Positions 10,801 to 22,538 of a stretch of 64,000 bases of DNA are shown piece after piece (the first letter of the stretch is position 1; each line of letters starts with the position of its first letter). The notes beneath the pieces are model-generated. The model was given only the letters and a program-made list of their open reading frames with translations. It was not told the DNA's origin and made no database searches. Position numbers and translations under genes: made by a program. This stretch comes from Agelaius tricolor (Eukaryota > Chordata > Aves > Passeriformes > Icteridae). The stretch is from the NCBI GenBank assembly GCA_023055355.1, contig JALJCS010000028.1:9126418-9190417 (forward strand), in the 5' to 3' direction.

Positions 10801-11790
10801 ACCTGGGAAGCAAAATCAGGTGAGGATGAGGCCAAATTATTTTAAAAGAAATTTTCCCTCCTTGATTTCCCTGGAATCTTTAATCCTCAGCATTCCAAGA
10901 TTTTTAAAATCAATTTTCCTCCAAATTTCAAACATTCCACCCTCAAACAGCTCAGGCTTCCCTCAGCAATGAAAAGAAACTGATTTTCCCATAAATAACT
11001 TGGGATAACTTTGGGGTTTTGCTGTTGAAGCCAAGGGACCCTTTGGGAATTTATTCCCGGGTTTTTTGCCTGTCCCCGGCAGTCGCTAGAGGTCCCTCCA
11101 GGCCTTTGGAAGTGTGAATTCCTTAAAACAAACATAAAAAGGAATTCATTTAAAACCAGAGGTTTGTGACTGAAATCGGGTGGTGGGCTCTGACTTTAAC
11201 AGAAAACAATCGGGGAAAAAGGGAAAGGAGTTTTCCACTAAAAAAATGGAATTATGGGGGAATTACTGAGGATGGAGGCGCCGTGTTTTTCCATGGAATC
11301 CATGGAAAATTGGTGTGGAAAGCTAAAGAGAAACATTTGAAGAGGTCCCTAAAATACAGGAAAATTAATAAAATTATTGACATTTAATTAAAATAATGAA
11401 AACCATTCCTGGATTTTTTTAAAGGAACAACCCAAAATCCCAGTCCCTGTGTCCCCTTTTAATCAGGAATTTTTGGTGTTTCCTCAGCTGAAAATTCCAT
11501 GGATTTGAGCTGGGAAATTTCATTTTCCAAAGGAATTTCCAAAGGATTTTAATTCCCAAACCCGTTCATGTGGGACCCCTGCTCCAATTTCTGGGGTGAT
11601 TAAAAACCCTGATTTAAATTAGAAATTCTTATTAAAAATTATTAAAAATTTACTCACACTCCAGGAGTTTCCCAGGGGACTTTTTGTGGGACTGGGAGCT
11701 GATTCCTCTTTTCAACAGGAAAATTCACCTGGATTAGATGCTGGAATTAAGGGGAAAATTAGAATTTTCTTTTATTTGAGGAACATCTCC
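10801..11790. other. Intergenic, nothing recognised
   Basis: No gene, RNA or repeat family recognised. Small open frames lack homology and splice context. Confidence 0.5.
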
Positions 11791-11799
11791 TCATGCAAA

Positions 11800-12100
11800 A
11801 ACATGGAAAAAGGTGGGAAAAAGTGGAAAAATATGGAAAAATCTGGACACTGCTCCAAGTTTTTAGGAAAACTCAGAAATCCATGATCCCACAGATCCAA
11901 AGGGCTCTGGAGATGCCAAGGCCACCACCAAGATGTCCCCAAAAGGTTGGGAATGAGGCTGAAGAACCTCTGATCATGGAAAACATGGAGAAAATGAGGA
12001 ATAACCTGGACACCACCCAAGATTTTAGGAAAACTCAGAAATCCACGGATCCAAGGAGCTCTGGGGGTGCCGAGGAGTGCCCGGGAAGCTGGCAAGGAAC
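11800..12100. repeat. Two ~164-bp tandem copies
   Basis: 'ttaggaaaactcagaaatcc' and its flanks ('ctggacac..c.ccaag' before, 'gatccaa.g.gctctgg' after) occur twice, 164 bp apart. From 12,100 to 13,000 I see nothing further except a possible short CR1-like stretch near 12,900. Confidence 0.7.
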
Positions 12101-13009
12101 CTCAAAGGGGAACCACAATTCCCTTCTGGTGGTGCCCATCGCCCCCTGCTCCCCTGCCCCCAAAACCCCAGCAAGGTGAGCCCTGCCTGTTTCCCACTCT
12201 GCAGCTCTGGCCAAGTGGAGCAGCTCCCACAAAGCACAGACCCACGAGGAGCAGAAAGGCTGGAAAAGGAACAATTCTGATTTTTGAAAAAGGAAAACGT
12301 CGCCGTTGCCGCCGGTGATCGATGGCGTTGGGGTGGTGCCAGAGGGCTTGGAATCATCACTGGAGAGAGCGTTTATCCAGAGCTGCTGCTGGCCAGGACA
12401 ACTCCAAATATTTACTTTAGTGTTGATTTTAGGGAAGGACTCGAGCCAGGACTCTGGATCTGGATCTGCCAAAATCCTGATGCTGGAGGTGCTGGGAGCT
12501 GGAATTTGGGGCCAATCCTTCTGATCTTATCTTGGGTAATTATTTCTCCTTCTTTCCATGCCCTGATCCCACAAAAATGAGTGTCCTGCTCACCCTTGGG
12601 AATGTGCTGGGCTGGATCCAGGGTGAATCCATGGCTTTGCTAAACTGAAATCCCAGACTGGGATTAATTTTGGAGTTTTTTTGCAGTTTCCTGGGTGATT
12701 TTTTCCCTGCTGGGATTTGCAGCTCCTCAGAGTCCAGAGCTCTGCAGATCCTGCTGTCCCTTCCCAAATCCCGCTGTGAAAAACATCGGGAGAATCTTCA
12801 GGATTTTCCCAATTTGAGGTGCTGTGCACAACAACTTGGAAAAATTTGAATTATCCTGCTTTTCTTTATCATTCCCTTTAATTCCATAGGGATTCCTGGC
12901 TAGGAGGAAATTTTGTGGGATGAGGGTGACTCAGCTGCTCCTTGGAATCTTGGAATTAAAAATTCAGGAAAAACTTTCCAAGATACAAATCCAAGCATCC
13001 ACCACTAAA

Positions 13010-13640
13010 CCGTGTCCCCAAGTGCCACATCCAGGGGTTTTTGGGATGGTGATCCATCCCAAATCCCAGCCTGATGCCATAAATCCATCATTCCAAAGAA
13101 ATTGGGCAGTAGGACCTGCTAACATGGGATTTTTGCCTCAGTTTCTCCCTCAGAACTTTGGGCCCAAGGCTTTGGGATGCAGGCCTGCCTGGACTTAGGG
13201 AAGAGCAGAATCCTGGAGTCTCTGGCTCCATATCCAAGGACAAACTTCCCAAATCCCAGCCTGGTGCCATAAATCCATTATTCCAAGGGAATTTAGTGGG
13301 AAGAGCTGCTAAAATGGAATTTTTGCCTCAGTTTCTCCCTCAGAACATTGGGAACAAATCGTTCCTCTCAGGCACTGCTCCCAAAGGCTTCGGGGTGCAG
13401 GCCTGGCTGGATTTAGGGAATTGCAGTTAATTGGAGTCAGGATTGCTGGCATCTCCCACTCCATATCCAAGGACAGACTTCCCAAATCCTGACCTGGTGC
13501 TGTGGATCCATAATTCCCAGGGGATTTATCAGGAAGAGCTGATAAAATGGAATTCTTGCCTCAGTTTCTCCCTCGGAACATTGAGCCCAAGGCTTTGGGG
13601 TGCAGGCCTGGCTGGATTTTGGGAATTCTGCTTATCTCCC
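13010..13640. repeat. Repeat array of the 190-bp family (three-plus copies)
   Basis: The core 'gcctcagtttctccctc' is found at 13,135, 13,325 and 13,558 (spacing 190 and 233), with 'gctttgggatgcaggcctg' and 'tccatatccaaggacaga'. This is the family next to B3GALT6 at 8.84-9.15 kb. The 233-bp spacing contains the 'aacaaatcgttcctctca' insert variant also seen at 9,067. Confidence 0.85.
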
Positions 13641-15870
13641 ACTTTATAAAATTGCAGCCTGGCTCCTGGAAAGCTCCCGGGCTGTGGCTGGGAGGTTTTT
13701 GAGGACAGGGAGTGGGATAAGAAAACAATAACCAGGATCCGATTTCTGCGGAGGAGCCGAGGGAGGAGATAATTGGAGTCTCCAAGAGCTGCTGATAAGA
13801 TCAGCCTCGGTTGCTATTTTCAGGCTCAGACAGCAGGGCTGGAGACACCGAAATAAATCCTAAAACCTGAGCTGCAGGCTCCCAGAGAGCTCTGTCTCCA
13901 AGGAAATCCATAAATATTGCAAGGTGCGGGATAGCGGGCCTGGCCTGGCCTGGTTTTCCCTGGGGGCACCTCAGGGGAAGGACTGAGGGGGAAAAGGAGG
14001 AATTAAGGAGGAAAATGACTTTTTGAATTCCAAGAGGGAATTTGAAAACCTGCAATTCCTGCCAGGAAGGAGGCAGGGAATAACCAGAGCCTGGGCCAGG
14101 AGGCTGGAAAAGGAATTCCTGAGTGGAGTCAGCATCTCCTGATCCTGGCAGTGGCTCCAGGTGGGACCTCAGGCATCACCTGGAGGAAGAGAAAATAAAC
14201 CTGGATTAGAAAATTTGGAGAGGGATTGATTCCCAAGCTCAGGCTATTCCCTAATTCCGTGATTCTGGGTGTCCCAGTGTCCCCATTCCTTGAATTATCC
14301 CTGATTTCCCTCATGGGGAGCAGGCAGGGCCAACGCTCCCAGGTGGGACTTTGGGGTGTCCTGGGCAGGGATAAGGGTTGGACTCTGGTCCCCTGGATCC
14401 TCCCAGCTCAGGATATTCCCCATAGGGATGAAAATTCCAGGAAAATGCCCCCATTCCTTGAATGATTCCTGGTTCCCCGCAGCCCTTGCCTGCAATCAGG
14501 GAGTGTTTATCCCAGCGCTTCCCTTTCCATGGGAGCTTTTCCATGGCTCTTCCAAGCCTCTGCAGACATCAAACAGCTCATTTCCCTTGGCTTTGGGCCG
14601 TGAAATGGGCTGGAACAGCGGCTCCTAAACAACGGCATCAGCAACGCTGAGGGTGATTTAAAAGCCAGAAATTTTGGGGGTTTTTTTCCCCCTCTCCTTT
14701 TTTAACGCTTTAAGTCCAACATTTTTCCACAGCTTTGCCCGTTCCCCTCCCTGGCTTTGCAGAGCAGGAAAGGGCAGGCGAGGAAAATACAAAATTCAGG
14801 ATAGAAACTGGGATGAAATTCTCCTTAAGGCATTCTTGGGATCACCCTGCAGTGCTGGGAACTCACATCCTGCCCTGGTGGTGAATGGGGGATCCTGGTT
14901 AAATGGAAATAGGAGGAATTTTTTTCCTATTTTTTCATTTTTCTGGGCAAATCCAGAACAATCCAGGGAAAGGAGAATTTTATTGTAGTTGCCCTGGGGA
15001 ACAACAGCACCCAGGTGGTTTTGAGGATCCTAAAGGGCTTTTCCAACCTTTGATTCCCAAATTTAGCAGGGATTGGGACCCTCAAGAGCACAGCCATGAA
15101 CCCACCTGGGTTTCCAGCCAGAACTGGGGAGAATTTTAACATTCCTGTGCTTCCCCTTGGACATTTTGGGACTCAACACTGCCTGTCAGAGCTTTTTTCC
15201 TCTCATTCCCACAAAGAAGTGGGAATTCAGAGGGAAAATCCTGTGTTTGGGGGCTTGGGCAGGATGTAGAACACAAATTAATGAATTCTTTGTAATTAGT
15301 AATATCATATCATATATATGATAAGATAATATAATATATGATAATATAAGATATGATAATATATGATAATTCTTTATGTTAATATAGAGAATTTTGCTGG
15401 GCAAATTTATGCAGATCCAGCCTCTTCTCCTTTGCTGTTTGCAAGCCAGAATCCCAAAATTCCAATTTTCCATCGCTCTGAGATGCGGGATTCTGGCTGG
15501 GAAGTGGATTTTACCTCGCATTCATCCTCATCATCCCCAGAACAATCTCTGCAGCATCCTCCTCCTCCTCCTGCTGCTGCCTCCCTCCTCCTCCTCCTGC
15601 AGGGATGGGGACGTGGGGAATGTTGGAGAGGGACCAGCTAATTGTCACTAATTGAGAACTGCACTAATTGGGATATTTGGGATATTTAATCCCCGCTGCT
15701 GAAACCGTCCCGGGCTGCTCCATCAAAGGCCCCAGTGTCACAGGCACAGAGGAGTTTTTGATGCCCGGGGCTGCTGCGGGCGCCGGCTCCAGCCTGGCTG
15801 GAGGGCAGAGCTGTTACTGGGGAATTCAAGCGGCAGACGCCGCTCCCGCCGGGCCCCGTCCGACCGCGCC
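13641..15870. other. Intergenic; AT microsatellite at 15,295-15,380, otherwise nothing recognised
   Basis: Mostly unique sequence. A 'gataatatatgataat' microsatellite lies at 15,295-15,380 and a CTC-rich triplet stretch at 15,525-15,605. 'taaagggcttttccaacc' near 15,030-15,060 may be a decayed CR1 tail. No exon recognised. Confidence 0.45.
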
Positions 15871-15875
15871 GCGCT

Positions 15876-16662
15876 GGGAACGGCTCAGCATTCCCGGGAA
15901 TGGGGCTCAGCATTCCCAGGAACGGCTCAGCATTCCCAGGGAACGGGGCTCAGCATTCCCGGGAACGGGGCTCAGCATTCCCGGGAATGGGGCTCAGCAT
16001 TCCCGGGAACGGGGAGCAGCATTCCCAGGGAACGGGGCTCAGCATTCCCGGGAATGGGGCTCAGCATTCCCGGGAATGGGGCTCAGCATTCCCAGGGAAC
16101 GGGGCTCAGCATTCCCGGGAACGGGGCTCAGCATTCCCAGGGAACGGGGCTCAGCATTCCCGGGAACGGGGCTCAGCATTCCCGGGAACGGGGAGCAGCA
16201 TTCCCAGGGAACGGGGCTCAGCATTCCCGGGAACGGCTCAGCATTCCCAGGGAACGGGGCTCAGCATTCCCGGGAACGGGGCTCAGCATTCCCGGGAATG
16301 GGGCTCAGCATTCCCGGGAACGGGGAGCAGCATTCCCAGGGAACGGGGCTCAGCATTCCCGGGAACGGGGCTCAGCATTCCCAGGGAACGGGGCTCAGCA
16401 TTCCCGGGAACGGGGCTCAGCATTCCCGGGAACGGCTCAGCATTCCCAGGGAACGGGGCTCAGCATTCCCGGGAACGGCTCAGCATTCCCAGGGAACGGG
16501 GCTCAGCATTCCCAGGGAACGGGGCTCAGCATTCCCAGGAACGGGGAGCAGCATTCCCGGGAACAGCTCAGCATTCCCGGGAATGGGGCTCAGCATTCCC
16601 GGGAACGGGGCTCAGCATTCCCAGGAACAGGGAGCAGCATTCCCAGGGAACGGGGAGCAGAG
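15876..16662. repeat. GC-rich palindromic minisatellite, 22-23 bp unit, ~36 copies
   Basis: The unit is 'ggggctcagcattcccggga' plus 'ac' or 'at', with a second class in which 'cccggga' becomes 'cccaggga' (one base longer). Every first-class unit holds the 10-bp palindrome TTCCCGGGAA. Mixed 22- and 23-bp units let all plus-strand frames stay open for 300-450 codons. These are artefacts of the repeat. Confidence 0.95.
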
Positions 16663-16732
16663 CAGGGATCACCCCGGGCCCTCCTGGGGCTGGGATCGCC
16701 GGGGCTCCGCACCTGGAGCCTTCCCAGAACTG

Positions 16733-17180
16733 GGAAATGGGGCTGGGACCCATTGGGAAATGGGGCTGGGATCCATTGGGAAATGGGGCTGGGACCCATT
16801 GGGAAATGGGGCTGGGATCCATTGGGAAATGGGGCTGGGACCCATTGGGAAATGGGGCTGGGATCCCCGGGATTCCTGGGATTCCTGTGCCTGGAGCCTT
16901 CCCAGAATGGACGGGAGCTCGCAGGCACTGGGAAAAGGGGCTGGGATCCATCGTGTTAGGAAAATCAATCCACAAACATCGGAGGTTTGTGTCCAAAAAG
17001 GAGACAGAGTCTTTTGGTTTTTTGTGGATTAATTTTCCTAACATTTGGGGAAAGGGCTGGGATCTATTGGGAAATGGGGCTGGGATCCATTGGGAAAAGG
17101 CTCCGTGATCCATTCCATGATCCCATAGGAAAAAGCTCCATGATCCATTGGGAAAAGGCTCCAAGATCCCTTGGGAATAC
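16733..17180. repeat. Second minisatellite, ~23-bp unit
   Basis: 'tgggaaatggggctgggatc' alternates with '..gggaccca'. Six regular copies lie at 16,733-16,868, then scattered ones to 17,180. An inverted pair 'ttaggaaaatcaatccacaa' (about 16,956) and 'ttgtggattaattttcctaa' (about 17,022) sits between the two parts and could form a stem. Confidence 0.8.
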
Positions 17181-17739
17181 ACAGTCAGTCCCAGGGATGG
17201 TGTTTCCCTCTTGGATTTGGGATTTGGAGGGGAATTTGGGGGATTTTGCCTGTGTAAAACAAACATCCCAAGGCTGGGAACATCTGGAAGGCTCTGATTA
17301 GTGGGAACATCTGGAAGGCTCTGATTAGTGGGAACATCTGCTGTGGGTGTCTGGATTCCAGATGGGAGAGAACAGCTTGGAATTCCGTCCAGGAAATCCA
17401 GGAAAACCAGGAAATGTGTCCTGGGGGGAGCACTGAGCAACGAGCTGAAAATCAGAAAGAAAATCTTTAAAAACCCCCAAAATTCCACCAAAAAAAAAAA
17501 CCCCAAAACCCACAAAACATCCCAAAAAGAAAGAGGGATTCCTTTGGGAAAATCAAAGGTGTGGGAAGGAAAAGGAATAAACTTAGAGCCTTGTGGAATA
17601 AACCCAAATATTGGGATTTATTATTAATGCAATGATCAATTATTTGTGCTCCCAAAGTGGGATTTTTTGAGGGAATTTTGGGGGTTTTATCCAGGCAGAG
17701 AATCCTGGAAAACAAATGGGGCAGCTGGACTTGGATGTG

Positions 17740-18125
17740 ATCCCACAGCATCCCAGCACAATTCCAGCCTCATCCCACAGGGAATGGGGAAATGAAGGAA
17801 AGATTTGCAGCAGAAAATTCCCAAAATCCACTTTAGGACAATGCCAAGTCCTGGATTCCCTGGAGAACCTCAAGGCAGGGATTTCAATCCCACCTGGACA
17901 CTTTTCCAATCATTCTCAGCTGCTTCCCTGAGGAAGGGGAGGAGGAACCCTGGAATTCCATCCCAGCTGAACCTTTTGGGATTCCAGGAGCGATCCCACA
18001 GCAACCCAGCCCAATTCCAGCCTCATCCTGCAGGGAATGAGGGAATGAAGATTTGCAGCAGGCAAATCCCAAATCCACCTTCATTCCCTGGAGAACCCCA
18101 AGGCAGGGATTTGCAGCCCTGAACA
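17740..18125. repeat. Imperfect ~250-bp direct duplication
   Basis: 'gatcccacagca.cccagc', 'aattccagcctcatcc', 'agatttgcagcag' and 'ccctggagaacc' occur in the same order at about 17,740 and 17,992. Confidence 0.7.
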
Positions 18126-18289
18126 GGAACCTCCAGACAAAATAAACACCCAGCAGGGAATATTTATTTTAGGCACATTCCAGAGTCTCCATTTCTGGCG
18201 GTTTCCACTTCTCCTGGAATTCCACTTGACAGATCCCTTCATCTCCCTTCCCTGCGAGCTCCGGCTCCTTCCCCAGCGGGAATTTCCAC

Positions 18290-18500
18290 TTGGGATTTGC
18301 ACACACACACCCAGGTCAATATTTGGGAATTGTTCACACCTGGATTTTGCACACACACACAGAGGTCAATATTTGGGAATTGTTCACACCTGGATTCTGC
18401 ACACACACAGAGGTCAATATTTGGGAATTGTTCACACCTGGATTTTGCACACACACACAGAGGTCAATATTTGGGAATTGTTCACACCTGGATTTTGTGT
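18290..18500. repeat. Tandem repeat, ~57 bp, four copies with CA runs
   Basis: Units contain 'gtcaatatttgggaattgtt' and 'cacacctggattttgcacac', separated by (CA)4-5 runs of differing length. Not a CRISPR array: the whole unit is repeated. Confidence 0.85.
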
Positions 18501-18824
18501 GGATTCGCTCCTGCAGGACAGGGGGATTTGGGAGCAGATCTGGGAGCACATCCCGGCCTTACCCTGGAGTGAGAATTGCTAAAACCTGAGGGAAAAAGCA
18601 TCCCTAAAAGGTGATTTTTAATTAAAAATTAATTTTTAAGGTGCTGAGGTGCTGAATGTTTGGGCTTGATGAGGGAAAAGGGGAAGGAAAAGAGGAAAGG
18701 GAAAAGGGGAAAGGGGGAAAGGAAAAAGGAAGAGAAAAGAAAGGAAATCCCCACAATTTTACCCCCAGCTCCTCCTGCTGCCCCCAAATCTCCTCCACAG
18801 CACCAAAACCTCTCCCAAATCCCA

Positions 18825-18992
18825 GTTATTTGACCATTCCCAAATCCCAGTTATTTGAGCATTCCTAAATCCCAGTGTGAACACTCCCAGATCCCAGTTT
18901 GGCCATTCCCAAATCCCAGTTTGGCCATTCCCAAATCCCATTTATTTGAGCATTCCCAAGTCCCAAATATTTGAGCATTCCCAAGTCCCAGC
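18825..18992. repeat. Short minisatellite, ~18-26 bp
   Basis: 'cattcccaaatcccagt' followed by 'ttatttgag' or 'ttggc' is repeated about eight times. A purine-rich stretch at 18,665-18,745 precedes it. Confidence 0.7.
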
Positions 18993-19407
18993 CTGGGCGC
19001 TCCCAGCCCGGCCAGGGTGGGCAAACAAAGGCTGGGCCTGGGCTCCAGGCAGGAATCTCCAGCCAGGATGGAGCCAGGCACATTTCAGACACATTTACAT
19101 TCCTGGAGCCCAGTCCAGCCCTAATCCTCCCCAAGATCTGCAGCCTCTGCTCTCCCCCAGCTTCCCTTCCCAAAGGGAAAAGGAGCTGGAGGTTTGGAAA
19201 AGGGCATTTAGCCTGGTTTTTGGGGTTTTTTTGGAGGGATTTTTATTTTTTCCCACCCTATCCCTTTCCCCCGTCCACAGGTTTGATCCCAAAAAATTGG
19301 GAATTTTCACTGGGAGCCAGGAAAAAATTCTGGGAAAAGTGAAAAGCTCCCAGACAGGCACTGAAGGAATCCCAGGGAGATAAAACTCGTTGGGAATTCC
19401 TGGGATT

Positions 19408-19736
19408 GACAGGAGGGGAAAAGAGGGGAAAAGAGGGAAAAAGAGGGAAAAAGAGGGGAAAAGAGGGGAAAAGAGGGGAAAAGAGGGAAAAAGAGGGAAA
19501 AAGAGGGGAAAAGAGGGGAAAAGAGGGAAAAAGAGGGAAAAAGAGGGAAAAAGAGGGAAAAAGAGGGAAAAAGAGGGAAAAAGAGGGAAAAAGAGGGAAA
19601 AAGGAGGGGAAAAGGAGGGGAAAAGGGAGGGGGAAAGGGAGGAAAAAAAGAGGGGGGAAAAGAGGGAAAAAGAGGGAAAAAGGAGGAAAAAAAGAGGGGG
19701 AAAAGGAGGGAAATAAAAAGGGGGGAAAAGAGGGAA
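19408..19736. repeat. Polypurine tract (GGGAAAAAGA)n
   Basis: Nearly 330 bases with purines only on the plus strand, built from 10-bp units 'gaggggaaaa' and 'gagggaaaaa'. Pyrimidine-only on the minus strand. Such mirror-like tracts can form triplex (H-) DNA. Long open frames here are low complexity. Confidence 0.9.
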
Positions 19737-20004
19737 ATCCCGGCTCCAGCGCAGCCAGGCGAGCAGGATCCCACCCCCGGGCAGGGATGTGGCGCCTGCA
19801 GGGAATTCGAGCCTTTCCCAAAGAAAATTGGGATTATTTCATTCCTGGCTCCGTGCCCAGGCTGGCGGGTTTTGGTGGAAATGATGGAAAAAAGGAGGAG
19901 ATTCCCAAAAGTTGCTCAGATCTGTGGTTCCCGAGGTTTGGGGCTGTCCCGGGGAGCGGCTCCTGCAGGGGGGAGGGAAAGGGATTGAACCCAGAGTCCC
20001 AAAA

Positions 20005-20420
20005 TTCACCTGGATTGGGACACAGAGAACTCCAAACTGCCCCAAAATCCACACAGAGAACTCAGAACTGCCCCAAATCCACACAGAGAACTCAGAACTG
20101 CCTCAAAATCCACACTGAAAACTCAGAACTGCCCCAAAATCCACACAGAAAACTCCAAACTGCCCAAAATCCACACAGAAAATCCAAATTCCACCTGGAT
20201 TTGGACACGGAAAACTCCAAACTCCCCTAAACTCCAAATTCTCCCAAAATCCACCTGGGTTTGGAACCAGAAAACTCCAAACTCCCCCCAATCCACACAG
20301 GAAACTCCAAATTTGACAAAATCTGTGTGGATTTGGACCCAGAAAACTCCAAACCCCTGAAATCCACACAGAAAACTCCAAATTCCCCCAAATCCACCCG
20401 AATTCGGACCCAGAATCTCT
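20005..20420. repeat. Minisatellite, ~31-36 bp unit
   Basis: Units contain 'aaaatccacacagaaaactc' and 'caaactgcccc', about 12 copies, later ones interrupted by 'cacctggatttggaca'. From 20,420 to 21,540 no feature was recognised. Confidence 0.8.
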
Positions 20421-21539
20421 GGAAGTTCCAGGACCAGAATTTTCCATGGATCTCTCCCAGTCCCAGCCAAGCCCAGGGATAAAAGTGGAATTCCAGCTCT
20501 GGAATCGTGTCCCAGTTTTTGGGGACAAAGTGAAAAATTCCCAAAATATCCCAGGGATTGCCCACAGCCCCCCCCCACTCCGTCCCCTCTCAGATTTTCA
20601 TTTTTCACTTTTCCTTTCCCATTTTTTTTGCCCTTTCCATGGTTTTTTTTTTGGGAATCCAATATCCCGTGACCGCCTCCCATCCCCTCCCGCTCTTGGT
20701 CTGCAGATCAAAGCGACAAAAGAAATCAAAACCTGGGAGGAAAAGAAAACAGCTCCTGAAAAAAGTGGGAATTTTGGGAGAATTCCTGCACTTCCCGCAC
20801 AGCTCCAATCCCTGATTCCCTGGGAAATATCCCTGAGGGAGCATTCCATAGGAAAAAACCATAACAACGCCATGTTTTCCATGTTTTCCTGGCCCTTCCT
20901 TCTGCTTTCACGGGATCAGCACTCCCTGATTTTCCTGGATTCCCCTTTGGAATCTGCCCTTCCCAAATCCCCAAAATTCCCCAAAATTCCTCACCCCACA
21001 TCCCAGTCCCGCAGGTCAGCACTCAGGACAAGGAGCAGGGAAGAGAATTAAAGATTTCTCCCGGATTTTTCCAGGTTCAATGACTCCAGAGCCACTGGGC
21101 ATGGGCAGGGAGGAGGAACAGCTGGAAAATCCTGGGAATTCCCTTTTCCCTGTGCTGGGAGAGCAGGAGAGGCCCCCAGGGCTGCAGGCTGAGCAAACCC
21201 CAGCCCAGAATTCCCATTTTCCCCGGGAATCACCTGCCCTGGAGGTGCCAGACTGATGATATCGGGGTTTGGCACCCAAATCCGCATTCCTCCGCAAACG
21301 CCGATTTAAATTCCTGGCTCCCAGAGCTCCCGGAGCCAGAAAAAAACGGGAATGGAACAAAAACCTGCGATGCCAGGATGAGATAAACGGGGTGGGCCAG
21401 GGACCGGCTCGGCCCGGGGCTTTGGGGCTGGGGGGACCGGAGGGGACTCCAGAGATTCCCAAAAAATCCCAAAATCCCCGCTCCTCCCTTGGGTCCTGAG
21501 CGGGATAAACCCATGGGATGGACCCGGGAATGGGGCTGG

Positions 21540-21735
21540 GGGTGGGAATGGGGGGAGTTTGGGATTCTGGGATTGGGGAAAAGTCTGGGATTTTGGGACT
21601 GAGGGGGAGTTTGGGATTCTGGGACTGAGGGGGAGTTTGGGATTCTGGGACTGAGGGGGAATTTGGGATTCTGGGATTGGGGGAGAGTTTGGGATTCCTG
21701 GTTTGAGGAGGAGTTCAGGATTCCAGGATTTGAGG
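21540..21735. repeat. Minisatellite, ~26-bp unit
   Basis: 'gagtttgggattctggga' plus 'ctgaggg' is repeated about seven times. Confidence 0.85.
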
Positions 21736-21739
21736 GAGA

Positions 21740-21935
21740 GTAAATAAATAAACTGGGAAAACTGTCTATATAAACTAGGGAAAACCATATATAAAAATAT
21801 AATTATATATATTATATACTTTCTAAAAATATAAAATATATATAATTATATTTAGAAAAAAATATAATTAGAGACATAATTATATATATTATAAATATAT
21901 ATATAATTATAATATATAATTTTATTTTGATATAA
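21740..21935. repeat. TA-rich microsatellite
   Basis: 'atatataattata' type repeats directly follow the 26-bp minisatellite. Confidence 0.8.
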
Positions 21936-22120
21936 AGGATATAAAAGAGTTCAAGCCTGGGATTCCTTGGATTGTAGGAAAATTCAACATTTTCCTTGTC
22001 AAATACACCCAAATCTGAACCTGGGAGAGGATCCAAACCATTCCCAGGCCCCTGGAAAATGCAACTTTGCTGGAAAATCCTTGTCCCCTTCCTCCCCACC
22101 ACACAGAAGAGAGTCACTGA

Positions 22121-22126
22121 TTTATT
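22121..22126 (-). terminator. C1QTNF12: Candidate C1QTNF12 polyadenylation signal
   Basis: Minus-strand AATAAA about 415 bases after the C1QTNF12 stop, the first canonical signal I find downstream. Confidence 0.35.
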
Positions 22127-22538
22127 TCTGATATTTCCCATCTCAATCCTTCATTTCCAACCCCAAAACAAAACCCAAATCAATCCCAAAGAAAACCCCA
22201 ACCCCGTGCTGGTTACAAGTGCTACAGTGAAACAACCAAATTACAACACAAGAGCTCCCAATGCAGCGTGCGGCTCCGTGAGCGCCTGGTGAAGCACAAA
22301 TTAAATATTCCAAGGGGGTTTTGGGGTAAAAAGAGGCTAAAAAGCAGAATTCTGATGAAGAACGAGCTGGTGAGGACCTCAAAAATCAGCAGCAACTTCT
22401 GGAAGCAAAGCTGGACGAGCTGGGGATGAATGAGAACTCTGCAGGAACAGGGAGCGGTTTCAGGGTTAAAGTGGGGGGGTTTTTCAGTCCAAAGGCAGGA
22501 ATTTGGGAATTTTGGGAATTTTGGGAGCCATCCTCGCG

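Noticed and set aside
15668..17032. Open frame of 454 codons, with 402- and 301-codon frames overlapping it in the other plus-strand frames
   Set aside because: All follow the 22/23-bp minisatellite. Three overlapping frames encode the same repeat in shifted phase, with no start context or homology.
18290..18500. CRISPR-like array
   Set aside because: The genome is vertebrate and the entire unit is repeated, with no unique spacers.
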